From contig CAMDWF010000057.1 of NCBI GenBank assembly GCA_945878795.1, positions 1-10,329 of the forward strand: 10,329 nucleotides of DNA. Reading direction: 5' to 3'. The position numbers and the translations under genes are program-made. Every line of letters starts with the position of its first letter. Position 1 is the first letter of the stretch. The notes beneath the pieces were generated by a model. The model worked only from the letters and a program-made list of their open reading frames with translations. It searched no databases and had not been told where the DNA came from. Shown piece after piece: positions 1 to 5,290 of this stretch. The DNA is from Synechococcus sp. UW140. Lineage in GTDB: Bacteria; Cyanobacteriota; Cyanobacteriia; PCC-6307; Cyanobiaceae.

Positions 1-831
1 AAGCAGCAGCAAGAGCTTCTCAAACGCGAGGAACTCTTACGTTATCTCGATACCAACAGCACCGAACAACGGGTTCTGGCCGAAAGCCTGGTGCTTGAAA
101 CCGAAATACTTTCAAGGCTGGAGGTCCTGAACAAGGAGGGAGCCACCGCTGAACTTCAGTACCTGGGGCAGCGGCAGAAGGTGCAGGAGGTGCGAGGCAA
201 GCTTGAAGAGATGCGGATGGATCGGCTTCGTCAACAGGCCCTGCTGATGCAGGGAATCCGGCAGCTACAGAGCGAGCTGACTGATTTACGCAGCAAATTG
301 ATTGAACTCAACGTCAACATCCGCTACCAGGAAATCAAGGCACCTGAATCAGGGGTAGTCTTTGAACTCAAGTCAAGGGCCAAGGGATTCGTCGCCCAGA
401 CCAGTGAACCAGTGATGAAGATTGTGCCGTTTGATCGACTCGAAGCGCGGGTGGAAGTACCCAGTCGCGAGATTGGTTTTGTCTCAATGAACAAACCAGC
501 CGATATCAGCATTGATTCCTTCCCTGCCTCCGATTTCGGTGTTGTGCGTGGCACAGTGCGTCGCATCGGCTCCGATGCCCTGCCACCGGACCAGATGAAG
601 ACGTTCTACCGCTTCCCAGTAGACATCAAGCTTGATGCCGAAAGCCTGGTGCCCTGCCCGGCCAGCACAAACTCCGATCAGAAAGTCTGTTTCAAACCCA
701 GTAAAGGCATTGCCCTGCCCCTGCAAGTAGGTATGTCCTTGACGGCCAATATCAAGTTGCGCAAGGTGACCTACCTGCAATTGTTGATGCAAAATTTCCG
801 CGAAAAAGCGGAATCCCTGCGGCGCATCTGA
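1..831 (+). CDS. HlyD-family membrane fusion (periplasmic adaptor) protein, 5'-truncated by window edge
   Basis: Adaptor subunit expected to bridge an inner-membrane transporter (type I secretion ABC exporter or similar) to an outer-membrane channel. The frame is open from base 1 to the TGA at 829-831, giving 276 visible residues. The GTG at 91 is just an internal codon, because the same frame continues upstream in coiled-coil-like sequence. Visible residues 1 to about 108 are rich in E, Q, L, R and K, as in the helical hairpin of HlyD proteins. Around residues 112-120, IKAPESGVVFELK is the second lipoyl half-motif. The rest (VPSREIGFV, GIALPLQVGMSLTANIKLRK) fits the beta-barrel and membrane-proximal domain. 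The N-terminal membrane anchor and first lipoyl half lie outside the window. The stop overlaps the start of a 58-codon ORF. The substrate and partner exporter cannot be told from here. Family call is secure; its exact system is not. Confidence 0.88.
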   Translation, partial: KQQQELLKREELLRYLDTNSTEQRVLAESLVLETEILSRLEVLNKEGATAELQYLGQRQKVQEVRGKLEEMRMDRLRQQALLMQGIRQLQSELTDLRSKLIELNVNIRYQEIKAPESGVVFELKSRAKGFVAQTSEPVMKIVPFDRLEARVEVPSREIGFVSMNKPADISIDSFPASDFGVVRGTVRRIGSDALPPDQMKTFYRFPVDIKLDAESLVPCPASTNSDQKVCFKPSKGIALPLQVGMSLTANIKLRKVTYLQLLMQNFREKAESLRRI

Positions 832-1007
832 TGCAAAAGCCTGCGCCAACCCTGCCCGACAACATCGCCCGCTGGATCAAGACCGATTGTGGCCGTTCCC
901 AATACCAGGAACTGGCCGCCCGGCCAGGCCTCCTGGCCAGGCTGCGGCTGGCTTGGTTCGTGTTGATCGCCGGGCTGCGGGACTGGCGCCTGGCGGATCG
1001 GCCCTAA
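831..1007 (+). CDS. 58-aa small protein, translationally coupled to the HlyD gene; function unknown
   Basis: ATG at 831-833 overlaps the upstream TGA (TGATG), the usual layout for translational coupling, and the frame runs to TAA at 1005-1007. The product begins MQKPAPTLPDNIARWIKTDC and has 58 residues. Its N-terminal half is polar. Its C-terminal half, around residues 37-50, contains LARLRLAWFVLIAGLRDW, a short basic-flanked hydrophobic segment that could be a membrane-associated helix. There is one cysteine (residue 20). I do not recognise a family. Location directly after the adaptor gene suggests a link with the secretion system, either as an accessory factor or the degraded end of a larger gene. 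Support is the overlap and the sensible composition only; no homology is claimed. Confidence 0.5.
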   Translation: MQKPAPTLPDNIARWIKTDCGRSQYQELAARPGLLARLRLAWFVLIAGLRDWRLADRP

Positions 1008-1026
1008 GGACCAACCCAAACAGCGA

Positions 1027-1272
1027 TCAATCCGTCATGGCCCCAAGGGGGCAGAATAATACGGTGCCCGGCAGGATGGCGATCTAATCCAGGCAGTAAT
1101 CCCACAAACTCACCTCGCTAAGGCCGTAGGCCAGATTGAGCAGGCTGAAGGGAAAGGCGGCAGAGAAGGGCACGAACAGGGCGGCACCGGCGGGGCTTTG
1201 CCGCAGGGGCAACCAGGGGGCAAGCAGTTCTGAAATCACAAAATCATGGCAGTCAACTGTCCTAGCCTCCAA
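1027..1272 (-). pseudogene. TVP38/TMEM64 (DedA-like, SNARE-associated) membrane protein remnant, internally deleted with in-frame stop
   Basis: On the minus strand, a frame from about 1272 (TTG, preceded by in-frame TGA at 1273-1275) encodes AFPFSLLNLAYGLSEVSL. This closely resembles the conserved C-terminal core of cyanobacterial TVP38/TMEM64 proteins. It is followed by DYCLD, then TAG at 1084-1086. The same frame continues after that stop with IAILPGTVLFCPLGAM until TGA at 1027-1029, which is again what the family has right after the core. Upstream, SPAGAALFVPF resembles the N-terminal part of the same family but is joined directly to the C-terminal core, so the middle of the protein appears deleted. 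Intact members have about 200 or more residues; here there are roughly 60 plus 18. The remnant sits between the HlyD operon (convergent) and corA (divergent). Family recognition is from memory of conserved motifs. An intact short gene is unlikely given the split core. Confidence 0.65.
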
Positions 1273-1292
1273 TCAATGATCAACGCTGGTAC

Positions 1293-2417
1293 ATGGCCCG
1301 ATCGCGGCAGCAGGTGCGGTTCTTCCGCGGTAAAGCCAACCCGCCCCGGCGGCGGCGCAGCCGGGCCAGCAGTAGCTTTCAACAACCAGGCACGCCGGTC
1401 TTCATCGGCGATCAGCGCCTGGAAAACGCCATTCTCGACATCATCGTTTATAGCGGCAACAGTAGTCGGGAAACACGGGGTGTGTGCCTGCAGGAGTGCC
1501 TGCCCTCCCTTGACCTTGCCCACGATGGGGCGAGCATTACCTGGGTCAATGTCAACGGCATCCACGATGTCGGATTGATTGAAGCCCTTGGCGAACACTT
1601 CGCATTACATGCGATGACGATTGAAGACATCGTTAATACAGCCCAGAGGCCCAAGTGGGATGGGTTTTCAAACTACGGGATGTTGGCCCTGAAGATGCTG
1701 GATATGGATGCCAATAAGGAAAATGTGCGCATCGAACATGTCAGCTTGATTCTAGGGCCGAGTTGGGTGATCTCCTTTTTGGAAGATGAGGGAGATGTGT
1801 TTGCATCGGTGCGCCAAGCCATCCGCACCGATGCTGGCCGCATCCGTCGGATGGGCTCTGATTATCTGATGTTTTGTCTGGTTGATGCAGTCGTCGACCA
1901 TTATTTTCTTGTTGTCGAGAACATCGGCGACAAGGTAGAAATCCTTGATGAACACCTCCTGGCAAACCCCCGTCAAGATGACATTCAGGTTTTGCATCGC
2001 TTCAAACGGGATCTACTCAGTCTGCGGCGAGCCGTCTGGCCCTTGCGGGAAGTACTGAGTGCGGTGTCAAAGGAAGAATCAGCATTGTTAAACAGGGAAA
2101 CGAAAGTATTTTGGCGAGATCTATATGACCATTGTATCCAGGTGATCGATATTGTCGAAACCGCAAGGGATACCCTGGCCAGCATGCATGACACCTATCT
2201 TTCAAGTATCAGCAACCGCATGAACGAAGTCATGAAGGTTTTGACAATTTTCTCGACTATCTTCATGCCGATTACATTTATTGCCGGGGTCTATGGCATG
2301 AATTTCCAATACATGCCAGAGCTGGCCTGGAAGCCGGCCTATTTCATCACCTTGGCGGTCATGGCCCTGATTGCCATCAGCATGGTCTTGTACTTTCGCC
2401 ATCGCCGTTGGATCTAA
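1293..2417 (+). CDS. corA: CorA-family magnesium/cobalt transport protein
   Basis: Pentameric inner-membrane channel for Mg2+ (and Co2+/Ni2+) uptake. The 374-residue length fits the longer bacterial CorA subtype. The signature YGMN is at residues 334-337, followed by MPEL at 341-344 in the periplasmic loop. The two C-terminal membrane helices are at about 316-333 (VLTIFSTIFMPITFIAGV) and 349-368, and the protein ends in a basic tail (RHRRWI), as expected for cytoplasmic termini. The N-terminal region has family-like blocks: HAMTIEDIVNTAQRPKWD near 105-122, and long helices rich in charged residues at about 200-310. ATG at 1293 is the first ATG after an in-frame TAG at 1263-1265. Residues 1-34 are basic and low in conservation, so the true start could be slightly later. 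Base composition is visibly less GC-rich than the neighbouring glycerate kinase gene. It is convergent with that gene, 38 bp apart. Confidence 0.95.
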   Translation: MARSRQQVRFFRGKANPPRRRRSRASSSFQQPGTPVFIGDQRLENAILDIIVYSGNSSRETRGVCLQECLPSLDLAHDGASITWVNVNGIHDVGLIEALGEHFALHAMTIEDIVNTAQRPKWDGFSNYGMLALKMLDMDANKENVRIEHVSLILGPSWVISFLEDEGDVFASVRQAIRTDAGRIRRMGSDYLMFCLVDAVVDHYFLVVENIGDKVEILDEHLLANPRQDDIQVLHRFKRDLLSLRRAVWPLREVLSAVSKEESALLNRETKVFWRDLYDHCIQVIDIVETARDTLASMHDTYLSSISNRMNEVMKVLTIFSTIFMPITFIAGVYGMNFQYMPELAWKPAYFITLAVMALIAISMVLYFRHRRWI

Positions 2418-2439
2418 ATCAGAACCCATGGGCGATGGC
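2398..2439. terminator. Possible bidirectional hairpin between convergent corA and glycerate kinase genes
   Basis: GCCATCGCC at 2398-2406 and its exact reverse complement GGCGATGGC at 2431-2439 form a perfect 9-bp inverted repeat with a 24-nt loop. It overlaps the last codons of corA and lies 17 bp beyond the glycerate kinase stop, so it is placed to act on both converging transcripts. There is no T-tract on either side and the loop is long, so intrinsic termination is only a possibility. Confidence 0.3.
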
Positions 2440-2455
2440 AGGTGCCCTTGAACCC

Positions 2456-3613
2456 TTAAGACTTCCGGGGGTCCGTTGCCAGAAACAGACGCACCACCCG
2501 CTCCGCAGCATCGGTTAGCAGGGCCGGACTTGCTGCCATTGCCGCCTCCAGGGTCATGGGGCCCGGCACCAGGGAGACCATGCTGGTCACACCAAGGGCA
2601 TAGAGGGCCTCTGTGCCCTCCCCCAGGGCGCCGGCAATCACCACCAGGGGCACGCCCGCCTTTCGGCAGCGGCGGGCCAGGGCGGCGATGGTCTTGCCAC
2701 GCAGGGTCTGGCCATCCAGGCGCCCCTCACCGCTCAGCACCAGGGACGCGCCCGCCAGGTGGGTTTCGAAGTCGCAGGCCTCCAGCACCAGGTCGATGCC
2801 GCTGCCCGGGGTGGCCCCCAGCAAGCCGATCAGGGCGGCGCCTAGCCCACCGGCTGCGCCGGCCCCGGGGAGATCCCGGAGGCTGCGGCCGCAGGCAGCC
2901 TCGATCGGCCCGATCGCGGTCGCCGTTGCCGCCTCCAGCTCGGCGACGATGGCGGCCGTGGCCCCTTTTTGGGGTCCATAAACGGTGGCCGCTCCGCTGG
3001 GCCCCAGCAGCGGGTTGTCCACATCAGCGGCCAGGGCTATGGAGCAGCCGGCCAGGGCCGGCAGCAGGCCCCCCAGATCCACGCCCGCCACTTCAGCCAG
3101 GGTTGCGCCAGTCATCACCGCCTCGATCCAGGAGCCATCGGCGCGCCGAAAGCGAACCCCCAGGGCCTGGGCCAATCCGGTGCCCAGGTCGTGGCTGGCC
3201 GACCCACCGATGCCAATGATGAGATGGCGGGCCCCGCTGGCCAGGGCGGCGGCCACCAGTTCGCCTGTGCCGTAGGTGCTGGTGTGGCGGGGATCGCGCT
3301 GGTCTGGACGCAAAAGGGGTAACCCCGAGGCCGCCGCCATTTCGATGACGGCGGTGCGGCCGCCATCAAGCAGCCCAAAGCAGGCCTGGACCGGGGGGGA
3401 CCCTGGCAGCGGACCGGTCACCCAGCGGCGCAGCAGGCGGCCGCCGCTGGCGGCCACCAGGGCTGCGGTGGTGCCCTCGCCGCCGTCGGCCAGGGGCAAG
3501 GCCACACAGTTGGCGTCAGGCAGGACCCGCTCCACCCCAACCCGCAGGGCCTTGCAGACCTGGACAGCGCTGAGGGAACCCTTGAAGGAATCGGGAGCCA
3601 GCAGGATCTTCAT
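2456..3613 (-). CDS. glxK: Glycerate kinase (GlxK/GarK-type, 385 aa)
   Basis: Phosphorylates D-glycerate with ATP. The bacterial class it resembles is reported to give 2-phosphoglycerate, feeding glycolate/photorespiratory carbon back to central metabolism in the cytoplasm. The full family length is present. Motifs in order: APDSFKGSLSA at 6-16, LADGGEGTTAALV at 41-53, GIGGSASHDLGTGLAQALG at 134-152 (the family's GIGGSATND-type loop), DVDNPLLGPSGAATVYGPQK at 197-216, PGAGAAGGLGAAL at 249-261 and SGEGRLDGQTLRGKT at 294-308. The start ATG (3611-3613) is directly followed by the conserved KILLAPDSFKGS, so the start is firm. It diverges from cynS with a 108-bp gap holding an NtcA-like site, which could influence both genes. 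The gene is markedly GC-rich, with long spurious opposite-strand frames as a consequence. In the GIGGSA loop, Ser-His-Asp replaces the more usual Thr-Asn-Asp, a mild variation. Confidence 0.95.
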   Translation of the reverse strand: MKILLAPDSFKGSLSAVQVCKALRVGVERVLPDANCVALPLADGGEGTTAALVAASGGRLLRRWVTGPLPGSPPVQACFGLLDGGRTAVIEMAAASGLPLLRPDQRDPRHTSTYGTGELVAAALASGARHLIIGIGGSASHDLGTGLAQALGVRFRRADGSWIEAVMTGATLAEVAGVDLGGLLPALAGCSIALAADVDNPLLGPSGAATVYGPQKGATAAIVAELEAATATAIGPIEAACGRSLRDLPGAGAAGGLGAALIGLLGATPGSGIDLVLEACDFETHLAGASLVLSGEGRLDGQTLRGKTIAALARRCRKAGVPLVVIAGALGEGTEALYALGVTSMVSLVPGPMTLEAAMAASPALLTDAAERVVRLFLATDPRKS

Positions 3614-3655
3614 GGCCGCTGGGGCAGGCGAAAGGATCTGGGGCGCCAGTAATTA

Positions 3656-3699
3656 TGTATCTGAAATCACCGTTTACCCTGAAGCGACGCCCCTAGGGT
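3656..3699 (+). promoter_or_regulatory. NtcA-like box and -10 element upstream of cynS
   Basis: TGTATCTGAAATCAC at 3656-3670 reads GTA-N8-CAC, one mismatch from the NtcA consensus GTA-N8-TAC. A TAN3T-type -10 (TAGGGT, 3694-3699) follows 23 bp after the box, the spacing typical of class II NtcA-activated cyanobacterial promoters. Transcription would start near 3706, leaving a leader of roughly 16 nt; no clear Shine-Dalgarno precedes the ATG. Cyanase genes in other cyanobacteria are known to be nitrogen-regulated through NtcA, which agrees with this reading. The assignment rests on pattern and spacing only. Confidence 0.5.
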
Positions 3700-3721
3700 C
3701 CGCGCCTATTCCCTGCTCTCC

Positions 3722-4165
3722 ATGACCCTATCCCCCATCAGTGCCGCCTTGATCGCGGCCAAACGCCGCCAGGGATTGAGCTTTGCGGAGCTGGGCGAAC
3801 GCCTCGGCCGGGATGAAGTCTGGGTGGCCAGCCTGCTGCACGGCCAAGCCACCGCCTCAGAGCAGGAGGCTGAGGTGTTGATCGAGGCCCTGGGGCTGGA
3901 GCCCGAAGTGGCGCAGATCCTGACGGCTTACCCGATGAAGGGGGCCCTTGATCCATTGATTCCGACTGACCCGCTGCTGTATCGCTTCTACGAAATTCTG
4001 CAGGTGTACGGATTGCCCTTGAAAGATGTTATCCAGGAAAAATTTGGTGATGGCATCATGTCGGCGATTGATTTCACACTCAAGGTGGAGAAAGAAGTTG
4101 CAGAGGCTGGGGACCGTGTCGTTGTGACGATGAATGGTAAATTTCTTCCCTATAAGAAATGGTAG
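3722..4165 (+). CDS. cynS: Cyanate hydratase (cyanase)
   Basis: Cytoplasmic enzyme that converts cyanate and bicarbonate to carbamate and CO2; carbamate decays to ammonia and CO2, giving nitrogen and inorganic carbon. Its 147 residues are close to the 156 of E. coli CynS. The N-terminal helical domain (about 1-75) resembles a helix-turn-helix DNA-binding fold (AKRRQGLSFAELGERLGRDE). The C-terminal cyanase domain holds YRFYEILQVYGLPLKDVIQE and KFGDGIMSAIDF. The catalytic residues R96, E99 and S122 of the E. coli enzyme correspond to R88, E91 and S114 here. The protein ends MNGKFLPYKKW, like the family. The ATG at 3722 is well placed behind the NtcA-like promoter. No cynABD cyanate-transporter genes are next to it: upstream is the divergent glycerate kinase and downstream an opposite-strand membrane protein. 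Confidence 0.97.
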   Translation: MTLSPISAALIAAKRRQGLSFAELGERLGRDEVWVASLLHGQATASEQEAEVLIEALGLEPEVAQILTAYPMKGALDPLIPTDPLLYRFYEILQVYGLPLKDVIQEKFGDGIMSAIDFTLKVEKEVAEAGDRVVVTMNGKFLPYKKW

Positions 4166-4381
4166 GTATCTCTTGCCAGGGGATGGCCAGCATCAATAAT
4201 GGAAACTGGCATATCCAACCCTTGCTTTCCTGATGCTGCATGCTCTTAATCGCCACCAGTGGTCTGTGCCTTTGCCCCCAACATGGGCACCTTGATTGTC
4301 TGGTGATCGAAATCCGGGGCCGGGCCCTATCCGATAGAGGCTGAATTGTGACGGAATAGAATGGCTTTGGCTATTGAGATT

Positions 4382-5080
4382 TTAGCTGTCGAGGATATTA
4401 ATGGCGCGGGCGGCGATCACCGCCAGGGTGATCAACGAAACGGCGCTCTCGGCCATCATCAGCACCATGGCGCGGCCCCTGAGCGGTACGGCGCCGGTGG
4501 GGCTGAAGGCCGTGGCATTGCAATAGGCCAAAAAGAGATAGTCAAGAAAGCCAGGCCGCCAGGAGTCGCCTCCCGCCTCGGGCAGGTCCTGCTGGGGAAA
4601 ATGCCAGTCGGCCTGCGGGGCATGGTCTTGGCGCCTTGACTCGGGTCCGCCCTGGTCGCCATGCCAGTAGGCGAGGGCAAAGAGGATGACATTACTGACC
4701 CAAAGGGCCAGACCGGAGGCCAGTAGTTCCCGGGCGCCCAATTGATCGCCGCCGAACAAAAGGGTCTTAACCAACTTGAAGAGGTTGGCACTCTCCATCG
4801 CCATCGAGGCGATCAGAAAGGCCGAAACCAGTTTCCTTTCCCAGGTCAACCAGCGCCGCTCCCCGCCCGTAAGGGCCACTGCCAGTATGGGCAGCATGCC
4901 AACCACCATAAAGGCCGCATCAAGCCCCACCGGCACGAGACGAAAGCGGTTTGGTAGGGCCATCAGCAGGGCCCCCATGACCAGCACCGCCAGCAGGGCC
5001 GGCCAACGGGGCTCGATGGCGGGCGAAGCCAGCCGGGGTGGGGGGGCCATGGGGCCAGAGCCTGGCGTGGTTGGGGGCAC
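4382..5080 (-). CDS. Conserved multi-pass membrane protein of unknown function with pore-loop-like C-terminal motif
   Basis: 232 residues from GTG at 5080. An ATG at 5048-5050 (residue 11) is an equally good start, since the first 20 or so residues are proline-rich and not hydrophobic. Predicted membrane helices are at about 26-43, 53-71, 83-102, 118-140 and 204-228. Between the last two lies a polar stretch rich in D, P and Q, then FLDYLFLAYCNATAFSPTG at about 178-196, a semi-hydrophobic segment reminiscent of a channel pore helix and filter. YWHGDQGGPESR near 138-149 and the ending AARAINILDS also look conserved to me from similar bacterial hypothetical proteins, where the C-terminal block often reads DYL-x3-NATAFSPT. 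No enzyme motif is visible. It is not part of an operon: 216 bp separate it from cynS and 200 bp from the large phosphatase gene. A role as ion channel or transporter is only a guess. Confidence 0.8.
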   Translation of the reverse strand: MPPTTPGSGPMAPPPRLASPAIEPRWPALLAVLVMGALLMALPNRFRLVPVGLDAAFMVVGMLPILAVALTGGERRWLTWERKLVSAFLIASMAMESANLFKLVKTLLFGGDQLGARELLASGLALWVSNVILFALAYWHGDQGGPESRRQDHAPQADWHFPQQDLPEAGGDSWRPGFLDYLFLAYCNATAFSPTGAVPLRGRAMVLMMAESAVSLITLAVIAARAINILDS

Positions 5081-5270
5081 TTTGGAGCGGCGAGGGATCC
5101 CAGCAGAGGATTAAAGGATGGCCAGGTCCTCACCCCCTTACCGTGAAGCCCTCGATCCGCCGATGCAACCATCGGTCGCCGATGTTGTGACCGTCGCTAT
5201 CCCCCAAGCACGCCAGAGGGGACATGACGAGGCAGACCTGCATGATTCTCTGGCATGGTCTCCAGCGACC

Positions 5271-5290
5271 GGTGAGCCGCTCAGCTCACC
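5271..5290 (-). terminator. Small hairpin spanning the stop codon of the large phosphatase gene
   Basis: GGTGAGC (5271-5277) and GCTCACC (5284-5290) form a perfect 7-bp inverted repeat whose 6-nt loop contains the TGA stop (5281-5283, minus strand). A second short inverted pair, GGTC/GACC with a 6-nt loop, lies immediately downstream of it in the direction of transcription, around 5257-5270. No T-tract follows, so a terminator role is uncertain; transcript-end protection is another option. Confidence 0.3.

Noticed and set aside
887..1087. Plus-strand 66-codon frame after the HlyD gene
   Set aside because: Overlaps the better-supported 58-codon ORF in another frame and is proline/glycine-rich with no start context.
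2476..3219. Plus-strand 247-codon open frame across the glycerate kinase gene
   Set aside because: Its product is a proline/arginine-rich low-complexity translation, as expected opposite a GC-rich gene; the minus strand encodes a complete glycerate kinase with all motifs.
4186..4238. Inverted repeats downstream of cynS (GCCAG/CTGGC and CAGCATC/GATGCTG) as a terminator
   Set aside because: Short stems with loops of 15 and 37 nt and no T-tract; likely chance.
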